This document shows, piece by piece, positions 44,046-53,005 of a stretch of 64,000 nt of DNA. The notes beneath the pieces are model-generated. The model saw nothing but the letters and a program-made list of their open reading frames with translations, was not told where the DNA came from and did no database searches. Made by a program: the position numbers and the translations under genes. The first letter of the stretch is position 1. Each line of letters starts with the position of its first letter. Origin of the DNA: an uncultured Collinsella sp. (GTDB taxonomy: Bacteria; Actinomycetota; Coriobacteriia; Coriobacteriales; Coriobacteriaceae); contig CALAMG010000014.1 of NCBI GenBank assembly GCA_937925715.1, positions 1 through 64,000 on the forward strand, in the 5' to 3' direction.

Positions 44046-44759
44046 TTACAGCCCGTATTTCACGACGACACGGTTAATGCGACGGCACCAAGGCTTGTAC
44101 AAGGCGGCCAAGAACACGCAGGTCGCGAGGCCGTGTGTGATATCGAACGGCACTGCCGTGGCAAGACGCGCCACGGCACCCGCCCACGTGAGCGGCTGTA
44201 CAAATCCAATGATGTCATACGCGTTAATCACGACGCCATAGAGCAAGCCCGACGCAAAGCCGTACGCCAGCAGCGCTGGCATGCGCACGGTGCCGTCGGC
44301 GCGGTCGAACGCACCCGCATACGCCAGCGCACCGCCAACGTATCCCACGAGCCCCCAGGCATACATCTGCCATGGCGTCCACATGCCCTGTCCAAAAAAG
44401 AAATTGCTGGTCAGCGCCGCCAGCGCGCCAACCATAAAACCATTGCGGCGACCAAGCGTCGCCCCCGCGATAATGGCGATGGCGCTCACCGGTTTAAAGT
44501 CGGGAATGGGCCCGAACAGGATGCGCCCCGCCGCCGCCAGCGCCGCCAGCACCAGCGTGGGCATAATCTGGCGCAAACCCGGACGAGATGCCTCATAACC
44601 CGCAAAGAACAGCGCGAGCACCAGCGCCACCACAGCCAGCATGGCCAACGCTGCCTGCTCAACACCCGACAGCAACGCCACTGTCATCACCGCCGGCACC
44701 GCCAACAACAGCGGGATCTCCAGTTTTGCGAGTAAACGCGAGAAACGACAGTCCGTCAT
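44046..44759 (-). CDS. ECF transporter S component (substrate-binding)
   Basis: A 237-residue protein with about six membrane helices. IPDFKPVSAIAIIAGATLGRR and NFFFGQGMWTPWQMYAWG are typical of a group of ECF S components whose substrate is a vitamin or related compound. Cobalamin-type uptake is one possibility; I cannot decide. It starts four bases after the ATPase gene's stop and completes the T-AA-S operon. Confidence 0.8.
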   Translation of the reverse strand: MTDCRFSRLLAKLEIPLLLAVPAVMTVALLSGVEQAALAMLAVVALVLALFFAGYEASRPGLRQIMPTLVLAALAAAGRILFGPIPDFKPVSAIAIIAGATLGRRNGFMVGALAALTSNFFFGQGMWTPWQMYAWGLVGYVGGALAYAGAFDRADGTVRMPALLAYGFASGLLYGVVINAYDIIGFVQPLTWAGAVARLATAVPFDITHGLATCVFLAALYKPWCRRINRVVVKYGL

Positions 44760-44763
44760 CCCA

Positions 44764-46407
44764 TCACGCCCTATAGAACACGTTGTCGGCAAAGAAGTCG
44801 GCCGGGGGCTCCATGCAGGCAATCTCGCCGTCAAACATCATGGCGACGTCGTCGGCTACCTGCTCGGCAAAGTCCAAATCGTGCGTAGCCATGATGACGG
44901 TGCCGCCAGCCTTCGCATGGTCACGCAGGGCGCGGGCGATGATGCGGCGGCTGAACAGGTCTAGACCCTTGGTGGGCTCATCGAGCAATAGCAGTTCGGG
45001 GCCGATTAGCAGCAGTTTTGCCAATGCAAGCAGTTGACGCTGCCCGCCCGAAAGATCGTACGGATGGCGTCCATCCAGACCCGACAACCCCAAGCTCGCC
45101 GCACGCTCCCGCGCCAAGTTCTCGTCATATCCGCAGGTCGAGGCCCATTCCATCAGCTCATCGCGAACCGTCTCGGCAACCAGCAATGCTTTGGGATTCT
45201 GAGGCAGCAGCGCCGCCGAGGCCGCTCCGCGCACCATGCGGCCGCGCTGCAGCTTGGCGGTCTTCGCCAGCACCGAGAGCATCGTCGACTTGCCGCAGCC
45301 GTTACCGCCAACAACCGCATGCACCGCACCGGCCGAAAACGACGCATCGAGCCCACGCAACACCCAGCCGGACGCTCGATCGTAGCGAAACCAACCTTCC
45401 GACAGGGTGGTAGCCGACCCAGCGTGCATTTTTTGGAGTATTCTGCTTCCATCCGTGCGCGAGAAGGCTTCCAAGCCGTTCTCGAGCGACGTTTGCGCCA
45501 CAAATTCGGACGATTTGTCCAATTCTGAACTTTTTTTCGCGCTCGATACGTCCCCGGGCGGCTCCAGAGAGCCCAAATTGTCCTCACGCCTGCTGAATAC
45601 TCCGTTTTTTGCACATCGGATGGCACCCCACCCCAACGTGTCATCGGAAAACAGCGATTCTCGGCATACCAAAGAAGCCATATCCGCCGCCTCGTGCACG
45701 CGGCCATCCTCAATCCGGTACGCACACGTCGCGTATTCGAGCATTGGGCGCGGCTGATGCGTCGCCACAACAACCGTGCAGCCCAGCTCGCGATTTACAC
45801 GAAACAGCGCGTGCAGGAAATTCTTCTCGGCAACGGGATCGAGCTGAGACGTGGGCTCGTCGAGCAGCAGCACGTGCGGGCGCAGCGCCAGAACGGCCGC
45901 CAACGACAGCAGCTGCTTGCGGCCACCCGAAAGCGTATCGGTATCACGATGAAGCCAGTCCTCCAGACCAAAGAAATAGCTGGTCTCGGCAACACGGCGG
46001 CGCATCTCGTCGCGCGACACACCCAGATTCTCTAGGCCAAACGCCATCTCGTGCCACACGGTCTCGCACACAATCTGGTTCTCGGGATCCTGAAACACAT
46101 AACCCACGCGCTCTGCCGATGCCCGCACGTCCATGTCGGCAACGTTCTCGCCCAGCACGCGCGCATCGCCAGTGCGCTCGCCCGCTGGAGCGATCTCGGG
46201 CTTGAGCAGCGACAGCAGCGTCGACTTGCCCGAACCGGTACCGCCAACAAGCAGTGCAAACGCACCTTGGGAAACACGCCAATCAAGCCCCTCGAGCACC
46301 GGTGCCTTGACCCCGGGATAGGCAAAACTAAGGCCTCGCACCTCAATCGCCGGCGCGGCCGAACCATATGCCACACCCGCCGCCGAGCTCCTATCAAACC
46401 GAGCCAT
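44764..46407 (-). CDS. ECF transporter ATPase with two fused ATP-binding domains
   Basis: A 547-residue tandem ATPase. Domain 1 (about 20-245) has GGTGSGKS, LSGGRKQ and VLLLDEPT. Domain 2 (about 330-545) has GGNGCGKS, LSGGQRQ and LLLLDEPT. The linker (about 255-325) is Ser-rich. It replaces separate EcfA1 and EcfA2 subunits. The ATG overlaps the stop of the T-component gene (ATGA). Confidence 0.9.
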   Translation of the reverse strand: MARFDRSSAAGVAYGSAAPAIEVRGLSFAYPGVKAPVLEGLDWRVSQGAFALLVGGTGSGKSTLLSLLKPEIAPAGERTGDARVLGENVADMDVRASAERVGYVFQDPENQIVCETVWHEMAFGLENLGVSRDEMRRRVAETSYFFGLEDWLHRDTDTLSGGRKQLLSLAAVLALRPHVLLLDEPTSQLDPVAEKNFLHALFRVNRELGCTVVVATHQPRPMLEYATCAYRIEDGRVHEAADMASLVCRESLFSDDTLGWGAIRCAKNGVFSRREDNLGSLEPPGDVSSAKKSSELDKSSEFVAQTSLENGLEAFSRTDGSRILQKMHAGSATTLSEGWFRYDRASGWVLRGLDASFSAGAVHAVVGGNGCGKSTMLSVLAKTAKLQRGRMVRGAASAALLPQNPKALLVAETVRDELMEWASTCGYDENLARERAASLGLSGLDGRHPYDLSGGQRQLLALAKLLLIGPELLLLDEPTKGLDLFSRRIIARALRDHAKAGGTVIMATHDLDFAEQVADDVAMMFDGEIACMEPPADFFADNVFYRA

Positions 46408-47294
46408 CAGCCAAACCTCTTCTCATCAATCGCGTGCAACGCGCAAGGCAACACCATCCAGGCGGCGTACACGACATAGCCTGGCCACGGCGCCGGCACC
46501 GAGAGCTGCGGATAAAACGAATACTGCGTCGTCGCGGTCCACGCCACCGCCACCGCGGCAGCGCCAAACAGTACGAGCCCGGCCAGCGCGGCAACGTCAC
46601 TGCGCCCCAGCCGATACCGCGCATACGTCGTACGACGCGTCGCGGCACCCCACCCGCGCGAGCGCATCGCGTCCGCGCGCTCCAGCGAATCTTCCATGCC
46701 CCAGCCCATCAACACACTCGATGCCCGCAAGCGCGAGCGCACGGGGTCGGCCGGCGCACGCCCCGGCACATCAATCGCATCCTGCACCGCCAGCACCGTA
46801 CGACCGCGGCGTAAAAACTGCGGGATAAGCCTCATGCACATCGAGATCATGAGCGCAATCACCGGTGCGGCATTGCCCAGCAGCGCGAGCACCTTGTCGT
46901 ATTCGAGCATCGACGCCGCGGCCTCAAACCACAGCACGCTCGCCACAAACAGCCCGCCCATGCACAGGCCGTATACCATGCTTTCCAGATACACCGCGCG
47001 CATGCCAATACGGAACAGCTCCGTCGAGCCCGAGGCGCTAAACAGCGGATTGACCAGCGCGATAATCAAAATCACCGGCAACTGCCAGCGGAGTGCGCCC
47101 AGCGTGCGGGCAGCCCCACGCGTCGCAAATCCATACGCCAGCCCGCCCGCAAGCGACAGCACGATCAGCACCGGTTGCATCGAGAACATGGTGAGCCCCA
47201 GCGTCAGCACCATGTAGAGGGCCGGCACAGCCGGATGCGACATCGAGAATGCCGCGACGGGCTCGCCGCCAAACTCCTCTTGTATGTTGTCCAC
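46407..47294 (-). CDS. ecfT: ECF transporter T component
   Basis: Shown from a GTG at 47294 (295 residues). About five to six helices, then the cytosolic coupling helices with two Ala-Arg-Gly-type signatures (AVQDAIDVPGRAP and RADAMRSRGWG). The reading frame opens to 47438, but that lies before the likely transcription start, so a start further down is required. GTG 47294 has GGGGG at six bases; an ATG at MSHPAVPAL is a second choice. First gene of the ECF operon. Confidence 0.75.
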   Translation of the reverse strand: MDNIQEEFGGEPVAAFSMSHPAVPALYMVLTLGLTMFSMQPVLIVLSLAGGLAYGFATRGAARTLGALRWQLPVILIIALVNPLFSASGSTELFRIGMRAVYLESMVYGLCMGGLFVASVLWFEAAASMLEYDKVLALLGNAAPVIALMISMCMRLIPQFLRRGRTVLAVQDAIDVPGRAPADPVRSRLRASSVLMGWGMEDSLERADAMRSRGWGAATRRTTYARYRLGRSDVAALAGLVLFGAAAVAVAWTATTQYSFYPQLSVPAPWPGYVVYAAWMVLPCALHAIDEKRFG

Positions 47295-47433
47295 GGGCAC
47301 CCCCGTCCCCTCGCTCAAACGACAGCTCCGCAGCACCGCCAACGCCGCACGCAAGCAGTGCAAACGCCACGCCGGCGGCGCAAGCCTCAACCGCCGCAAA
47401 CCAATCGCTACGCGCTCAACATATGCCTGCGGT

Positions 47434-47461
47434 ATCATATTGCGCCGTGTATCGTTTCCAA
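47434..47461 (-). promoter_or_regulatory. promoter of the ECF operon
   Basis: On the minus strand TTGGAA, a 16-bp spacer, then TATGAT. It overlaps the divergent glmU promoter region, so expression of the two could be linked. Confidence 0.5.
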
Positions 47462-47493
47462 ACGCACGTCTCTATAACGTAACAGGAGATCAC

Positions 47494-48906
47494 ATGGACG
47501 CAACCGCAATTATCCTCGCTGCCGGCGAGGGCACCCGCATGAAGTCGAACCACTGCAAGGTTTCGCACAAGATCCTGGGTAAGCCCATGGTTCAGTGGAT
47601 CGTCGACGCCACCATCAAGGCCGGCTGCAGCCGCGTCGTGGTCGTCATCGGCAGCCACGCCGACGAGATGCGCGCCCTTATCGACGGCGCCTACGCCAAC
47701 AGCGCCACCAAGGTCGAGTGCGTCGAGCAGACCGAGCGCCTGGGCACCGGTCACGCCGTGAAGGTCGCGCTCGAGGCCTGCGACATCACGCAAGGCCCCG
47801 TCGTCGTGCTCAACGGCGACTTGCCGCTCATCACCGCCGACACCGTCGCCAAGTTCGCGCAGACCGTCGCTACCGGCGAGCTCGCCTGCACCGTCATGAC
47901 CATGACCCCGCCCAATCCTTTCGGCTACGGCCGCATCAAGCTGGGCGCCGATGGTCAGATCGAGCGCATCATCGAGCAGAAGGACTGCACGCCCGAGCAG
48001 GCCGCCACGCTGCTCGAGTGCAACGCCGGCTGCTACGCCTTCGACGGCGCGCAGCTCGCCGCACACATCAACGAGATCGGCAACGACAACGCGCAGTCCG
48101 AGTACTACCTGCCCGACATGCTCGAGATCCTCAAGGGTCACGGCCAGGCGGTCTCCATCTTCCACTGTGACGACTACCGCGACGGCTTGGGCGTCAACAG
48201 CCGCATCCAGCTCGCACAGCTCACCGCCATCGCGCGCGACCGCATCAACGAGCACTGGATGGCCGAGGGCGTTACCTTCATCGACCCCACGCAGGCCTGG
48301 ATCGGCCCCGACGCCACCATCGGCCGCGACACCGTCGTGTGGCCGCAGACGCACCTGATCGGCCACGTCACCGTGGGCGAGGAGTGCCAGCTCGGCCCCA
48401 ACAGCCGCCTCACCGACACCACCGTCGGCAGCGGCTGCACCATCGATGAGACCATCGCCATCGAGGCCGTCATCGAGAACGGCGTCGACTGCGGCCCGCG
48501 CGCCTACCTGCGCCCGGGTACCCACATGCTCGACGGTTCCAAGGCCGGCACGCACGTGGAGATCAAGAAGTCCACGATCGGCGAGGGTTCCAAGGTGCCC
48601 CACCTGTCCTACATCGGCGACACCACCATGGGCTCCGGCGTCAACGTAGGCGCGGGCTCCATCACCTGCAACTACGACGGCGTCCACAAGCACAAGACCG
48701 TTATCGGCAAGGATGCCTTCATCGGCTCCGACACCATGATGGTCGCGCCCGCCCAAATTGGCGACGGCGCGCTCGTGGCCGCCGGCTCCGTCATCACCGA
48801 GCCGGTCCCGGCAGACGCACTCGGTCTGGGCCGCGCCCGTCAGGTAAATATTGAGGGCTGGGCCGCCGATTATCGCCGCCGCCTGCACGAGGACGACGAG
48901 GTATAA
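47494..48906 (+). CDS. glmU: bifunctional GlmU uridyltransferase/acetyltransferase
   Basis: A 470-residue enzyme making UDP-N-acetylglucosamine. The N-terminal nucleotidyltransferase has LAAGEGTRMKS, and the C-terminal left-handed beta-helix (about 255-450) ends with GVNVGAGSITCNYDG. AGGAG precedes the ATG at six bases. It is followed by its own terminator; prs comes next, as often in bacteria. Confidence 0.95.
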   Translation: MDATAIILAAGEGTRMKSNHCKVSHKILGKPMVQWIVDATIKAGCSRVVVVIGSHADEMRALIDGAYANSATKVECVEQTERLGTGHAVKVALEACDITQGPVVVLNGDLPLITADTVAKFAQTVATGELACTVMTMTPPNPFGYGRIKLGADGQIERIIEQKDCTPEQAATLLECNAGCYAFDGAQLAAHINEIGNDNAQSEYYLPDMLEILKGHGQAVSIFHCDDYRDGLGVNSRIQLAQLTAIARDRINEHWMAEGVTFIDPTQAWIGPDATIGRDTVVWPQTHLIGHVTVGEECQLGPNSRLTDTTVGSGCTIDETIAIEAVIENGVDCGPRAYLRPGTHMLDGSKAGTHVEIKKSTIGEGSKVPHLSYIGDTTMGSGVNVGAGSITCNYDGVHKHKTVIGKDAFIGSDTMMVAPAQIGDGALVAAGSVITEPVPADALGLGRARQVNIEGWAADYRRRLHEDDEV

Positions 48907-48923
48907 CGTTTTACCAAGCATCT

Positions 48924-48956
48924 AAGGAGCCGCTTCCGTGGGGACGGCTCCTTTTT
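48924..48956 (+). terminator. glmU terminator
   Basis: AGGAGCCG/CGGCTCCT stem followed by TTTTTC. Confidence 0.85.
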
Positions 48957-49097
48957 CTATGCTGACCTGCGCGGCCGGATGAGTGGTCGGTTCGTGTCCG
49001 TTGACGGTAAAGACGTTATCAAGACTCGATAAACCCCGCCGCGCGGTTACAATGCAACAAGGCATCTATATGGCATTCGATATAAAGGAGAAGGGTA

Positions 49098-50084
49098 ATG
49101 CCGATTAATGATCCCGAGAAGTCGGAGAATATGCGCAAGTCCATCCGCGTGTATTCCGGTTCCTCCAACCGTCCCCTCGCTCAGAAGATCGCTGAGTTCC
49201 TTGGGGTCGAGCTTTCGGGCCTTACGCTAAAGCAGTTCGCCAACGGTGAGATTTACGCCCGCTACGACGAGACCGTCCGCGGCGCCGACGTCTTCCTGAT
49301 TCAGTCCGTGGCCGGCGGCAACGTCAACGACATGCTCATGGAGCTGCTCATCGCCACCGACGCTGCCAAGCGCGCATCCGCCCGCTCCATCACCGCCGTT
49401 ATCACCCACTACGGCTATGCCCGCCAGGACCGCAAGGCCGGCCCGCGCGAGCCCATCACCGCCCGCCTCGTCGCCAACCTGCTCGAGCGCGCCGGCGTCA
49501 ACCGCATCATCACCCTCGACCTGCACCAGGGCCAGATTCAGGGCTTCTTCGATATCCCGGTTAACCACCTGTCCGCGCTGCCGCTGTTTGGCCAGTACTA
49601 CAACGACATGCACTTCGACACCGACAACCTGGTTGTCGTCTCCCCCGATGTGGGCCGCGCCAAGGCCGCCAAGAAGCTATCCGACATGCTCGGCTGCGAC
49701 CTGGCCATCGCCCACAAGGGCCGTCCGCGCCACAACGCCGCCGAGGTCATGGGCATCATCGGTGACATCAAGGGCAAGACCTGCATCATCAACGACGACA
49801 TGATCGACACCGCAGGCACCCTGTGCGCCAACGTCAAGGAGCTCAAGGCTATGGGCGCCGGCGACATCTACGTATGCGCCACCCACGGCATCTTCTCCGG
49901 TCCGGCCATCGAGCGTCTGAACGACGCCCCGATCGTCGAGTGCCTCGTCACCGACGCCATTCCCGTCGAGGTCGGCGGCAAGATCAAGACCATCTCGGTC
50001 GCCGAGGAGTTCGCTCAGGCCATCTCCGCCGTTTACCACGAGGAGCCCGTCTCCACGCTCGTCGGCGGCGACTTCGCGCTGTAG
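49098..50084 (+). CDS. prs: ribose-phosphate pyrophosphokinase
   Basis: A 328-residue PRPP synthetase. SGSSNRPLAQKIAEFLG, FANGEIYARYDETVRG, HYGYARQDRKAGPREP (ATP loop), and the PRPP loop in IINDDMIDTAGTLC. Supplies PRPP for purine, pyrimidine, His and Trp synthesis. AGGAGAAGG precedes the ATG. A TACAAT at 49048-49053 may be the -10 box. Confidence 0.95.
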   Translation: MPINDPEKSENMRKSIRVYSGSSNRPLAQKIAEFLGVELSGLTLKQFANGEIYARYDETVRGADVFLIQSVAGGNVNDMLMELLIATDAAKRASARSITAVITHYGYARQDRKAGPREPITARLVANLLERAGVNRIITLDLHQGQIQGFFDIPVNHLSALPLFGQYYNDMHFDTDNLVVVSPDVGRAKAAKKLSDMLGCDLAIAHKGRPRHNAAEVMGIIGDIKGKTCIINDDMIDTAGTLCANVKELKAMGAGDIYVCATHGIFSGPAIERLNDAPIVECLVTDAIPVEVGGKIKTISVAEEFAQAISAVYHEEPVSTLVGGDFAL

Positions 50085-50117
50085 CCTGCCGCACATCGCA
50101 TCATCTTTGATGCTTTT

Positions 50118-50149
50118 AAAGGGTCGGAAACTCGCTTCCGACCCTTTTT
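50118..50149 (+). terminator. prs terminator
   Basis: AAAGGGTCGGAA and TTCCGACCCTTT around a six-base loop, then a T-run. Confidence 0.9.
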
Positions 50150-50170
50150 CTATCCCTCGCTAACCTTCCC

Positions 50171-50372
50171 TGGACAATTAGTTCAGATACGTATTTTTTA
50201 AAGCTCCAAAGGGCCGTTCGGAGCCTTCTAAGCTCCCCGGCGGATGCCATGCCGCCCAAAGCTCATCTTTTTCGAGTACAACCGCCGCATCTTTACCCTC
50301 AAATCGCCCTCGAAGGCCCTTAGAAACGTCTCGAACGCCCGCCGCCTTATACGTATCTGAACTAACTGTCCA
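50171..50372. repeat. inverted-repeat element G, copy 1
   Basis: 202 bp. The 24-bp ends start with TGGACAATTAGTTCAGATAC and its complement, with one mismatch. The interior does not resemble that of copy 2. No clear target duplication. An incidental 75-codon minus frame reads through it. Confidence 0.85.
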
Positions 50373-50535
50373 GTAGCTATCGTCAACCTTCGCGGCAGAG
50401 CTCAATTTCCCGCAATCCCCTCAACCGATTCCACCGATTTCATAACACCCAGCCGTTCGTGGTGCGCAGCGCCCCGCTGAGCGAAAAGAACGGCATGGCG
50501 GTCGCATTCTGCCGCCAACTTAGTACGTTATAGCT

Positions 50536-51663
50536 ATGACGACCGTGATTTCACATTTCTCCGCCCTCCGCACAATTCGTCGCGCACGACGGGCGTACTC
50601 TGCCCTACTCTGGGACTCCGTTGATAGCGAACAGCAAGCACAGGCCTTGGCTGGCTGCATTCCCAACAATGACGCGATAGACTTTGGCGCACTTTCGATA
50701 CTCGACGCCTGGAATGAAGATGATTCCGAACTGCTCGATCTTCTCGTTTCAAACGAAGACAACAGACGCCCCGACAAGCGACTTCTTCAGCATATTCTCT
50801 CCGCTCCGCTTCCTGAAGGTGCAATTATGCACGTCGAGGCCGACATCTACGCTACGTCTCCTGCCATGACAGCCATGCTTTGTTCCAAGAATGAATCAGT
50901 CGCCAAAACCTTGATGCTACTCATGGAACTGCTCGGAACCTACTCCCTTCCCCCCGGGGCAACATACCCCATTGCCTATGACGCCATCTGGCCCAAGGGC
51001 GATGACTGCGCAGCGACGAGCGATTTTGATTGCCTGGGCGACCAGTCGGCGACCGAACAACAGAACGAGACCCGCTACGAACAGGCACACTACAAATGCG
51101 AGCCCGCCACAACTATCGAAGAGCTCGAGGCGGTCGCACGCTTCGCCAAAAGTAGCTCATATACCTCGTTTCGCACGGCAGTCAATCTCGCCCGACCCGG
51201 ATCCGCATCCCCAGCCGAATCCCTAATGTTTGCCGTTCTCGGAGCGCCCATGCGCTTTGGCGGATTCGGATGTTGCAGCCTGCCCATGGGAGGCCTGCTA
51301 CTCAACTATCGAATCGACTTCGACACTCTTGCGGTCAACATGTCTTCCGGCATCCCTTACGCCATCTGCGACCTATATTGCCCGGCCGCCGGAGTCGACA
51401 ACGAATACAACGGAATTGGGCATGAGCTTCAAAACGCTCGCATCCACGATGGCAATCGAAATAATGGACTCAAGGCAATGGGCATCCACGTCCTGGTTAT
51501 CAATCGCGACCAAATGAAAGACCTTGTTGCACTCGAAGCCTTCGCCCAAACGATGCATCGACTCGCGGGAGTCCGATTCCGATACCGTATCAAGGGCTAT
51601 CGCAAGCGTCAGGCCGCTTGGCTCAACGCTCTGCGGGCCGGAATCGGCCTTGCGCCGGTCTAA
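50536..51663 (+). CDS. nuclease-fold (DUF559/Vsr-like) hypothetical protein
   Basis: A 375-residue protein, not confidently assigned. The N-terminus (VISHFSALRTIRRARRA) resembles the start of AbiEi/DUF559 two-domain proteins. The middle contains GSASPAESLMFAVLGAP. The C-terminal part (about 275-330) has a Vsr/DUF559-like set: ICDLYCP (Asp), NEYNG (Glu), a His, then RNNGLKAMGIHVLVIN. This suggests a restriction-endonuclease fold, active or not. It sits alone between prs and pth and is framed by the two copies of element G. No SD is seen, and TTATAGCT precedes the ATG, so the transcript may be leaderless. Slightly lower GC than its neighbours. Confidence 0.6.
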   Translation: MTTVISHFSALRTIRRARRAYSALLWDSVDSEQQAQALAGCIPNNDAIDFGALSILDAWNEDDSELLDLLVSNEDNRRPDKRLLQHILSAPLPEGAIMHVEADIYATSPAMTAMLCSKNESVAKTLMLLMELLGTYSLPPGATYPIAYDAIWPKGDDCAATSDFDCLGDQSATEQQNETRYEQAHYKCEPATTIEELEAVARFAKSSSYTSFRTAVNLARPGSASPAESLMFAVLGAPMRFGGFGCCSLPMGGLLLNYRIDFDTLAVNMSSGIPYAICDLYCPAAGVDNEYNGIGHELQNARIHDGNRNNGLKAMGIHVLVINRDQMKDLVALEAFAQTMHRLAGVRFRYRIKGYRKRQAAWLNALRAGIGLAPV

Positions 51664-51696
51664 ACGGCGAATCACCCGTGCACCGTCGAACAGGGC

Positions 51697-51900
51697 TGGA
51701 CAGTTAGTTCAAATACGTATAAATGGACACATTGAATTAGGCTGTTTTGCAGTTATCTCTATACCATTCGCCCGATTTGAAGGCAGGGTAGACTTCAAAA
51801 CAGCGTCATATGGACTAACTAAAGCTCCAAAACAACGTATCGGCATTGAATTGAGCAATTCGAGTCCTCAGAACTTATACGTATCTGAACTAACTGTCCA
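51697..51900. repeat. inverted-repeat element G, copy 2
   Basis: 204 bp. Ends TGGACAGTTAGTTCAAATAC and complement, with one mismatch within 24 bp. Interior differs from copy 1 apart from a short AGCTCCAAA word at another position. Confidence 0.85.
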
Positions 51901-52014
51901 CCTCGGATTTTGACGGCCGTCCAAACGCCCCCAAACAACCTCAATTGCCCTCCATTTGACAGCGGCAACAGGGTCGCTCACCATAGCAGGCGACAAATCA
52001 ACGAAAGGATGAAC

Positions 52015-52644
52015 ATGGCAGCTGCACAGCCGCTTAAGATTCGCATGGTTGCCGGACTTGGCAACCCGGGCGATGAGTATGCCGAGACCCGCCACAACGC
52101 CGGCTTTAAGGCAATCGACGAGCTGGCCCGTCAGGCCGGCGTCACGTACTGGAAAAACCAGGCCGGTGCCGAGGTCGCGCTCATCAACATCAACGATCCC
52201 GAGGAAGAGGGCGGCAAGCGCCAGATTGTGCTGGTCAAGCCGCAGTCGTACATGAATACCTCGGGCGGTCCCATCTCCAAGCTCTGCCGCGAGTACAAGA
52301 TCAAGGCCGAGGAGCTGCTCGTAATCCACGATGAGCTCGATATTCCCGCCGGCGACGTGCGCGTTAAGGTGGGCGGCGGCCACGCCGGTCACAACGGCCT
52401 GCGTTCCATCATCGACAAGATGGGCAGCCGCGACTTCAGCCGCATCCGCACCGGCATCGGCAACCCTCCCGGCAAGATGGCCGTCGCCGACTACGTGCTT
52501 AAGCAGCTGCGCGCCCGCGAGGCCGAGGATTTCCAGGACACCTGCGCCCGCGCGGCCGACGCCGCCGGCCTGGCGATCGTGCATGGCGTGATCTATGCCC
52601 GCGATCACGTAAACGGCGCCGCCTCCGCCAACGGCAAGCACTAA
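52015..52644 (+). CDS. pth: peptidyl-tRNA hydrolase
   Basis: A 209-residue enzyme that frees tRNA from stalled peptidyl-tRNA. GLGNPGDEYAETRHNAGF (Asn, His), KPQSYMNTSGG, and HDELD followed by GGGHAGHNGLRSI. ATG 52015 was chosen because GAAAGG is six bases upstream and abuts the earlier ATG at 52009. Separated from prs by the G-element block. Confidence 0.95.
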   Translation: MAAAQPLKIRMVAGLGNPGDEYAETRHNAGFKAIDELARQAGVTYWKNQAGAEVALININDPEEEGGKRQIVLVKPQSYMNTSGGPISKLCREYKIKAEELLVIHDELDIPAGDVRVKVGGGHAGHNGLRSIIDKMGSRDFSRIRTGIGNPPGKMAVADYVLKQLRAREAEDFQDTCARAADAAGLAIVHGVIYARDHVNGAASANGKH

Positions 52645-52685
52645 AACCTACCATTTAGGGACAGGTTTATTTTGGCAGGTTTTAC
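52643..52685. repeat. REP-like element (AGGGACAGG type)
   Basis: AAAACCTACC...GGCAGGTTTTA arms around TTAGGGACAGGTTTATTTT. The same element in inverse orientation lies at 63899-63931. Confidence 0.65.
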
Positions 52686-52750
52686 CTACGGAAATGCCGC
52701 GGTGGCCGCATCGCAATAAACACGCTGCCACCATACATGCATAACGCCCC

Positions 52751-52792
52751 AAAGGGGGCCGGCCTCAACGAAGCGCGAGGCCGGCCCCCTTT
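52751..52792. terminator. bidirectional terminator
   Basis: A 16-bp perfect stem AAAGGGGGCCGGCCTC with a 10-base loop and A/T ends. Confidence 0.85.
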
Positions 52793-52836
52793 GCCGTTTT
52801 GCCTGATAAAACCGACCGAAATATACCTGCCCCTTT

Positions 52837-52864
52837 TTGGCAGGTCACTTTTCCCACCTGCCAA
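52837..52864. repeat. short GGCAGGT hairpin
   Basis: TTGGCAGGT and ACCTGCCAA around CACTTTTCCC. Upstream of the nfn promoter; may be a REP-family fragment. Confidence 0.45.
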
Positions 52865-52894
52865 AGAAACACGTAAGCGACATTGCCATGAGGG

Positions 52895-52900
52895 TATAAT
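52895..52900 (+). promoter_or_regulatory. candidate -10 box of nfnAB
   Basis: Perfect TATAAT with GGG before it. No convincing -35. The leader would be about 100 bases, with GAGAGGGG before the ATG. Confidence 0.5.
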
Positions 52901-53005
52901 TTGCATCGTATGTCTGCACAACGCCTGTGCGCGTACGGTTTTATTCGGGCTACCGTCCATTTCCGTGGAGGCACGGTTCGGCAGCCCTAACAAGAGAGGG
53001 GTTCT

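Noticed and set aside
47416..48921. 501-codon minus-strand reading frame
   Set aside because: Antisense to glmU; composition typical of a shadow frame.
50178..50405. 75-codon gene inside element G copy 1
   Set aside because: Its ends are translated from the inverted repeat and the second copy has no matching frame.
50171..51900. Classical insertion sequence
   Set aside because: The enclosed gene is not a transposase and no target duplications are visible; kept as an unexplained element instead.
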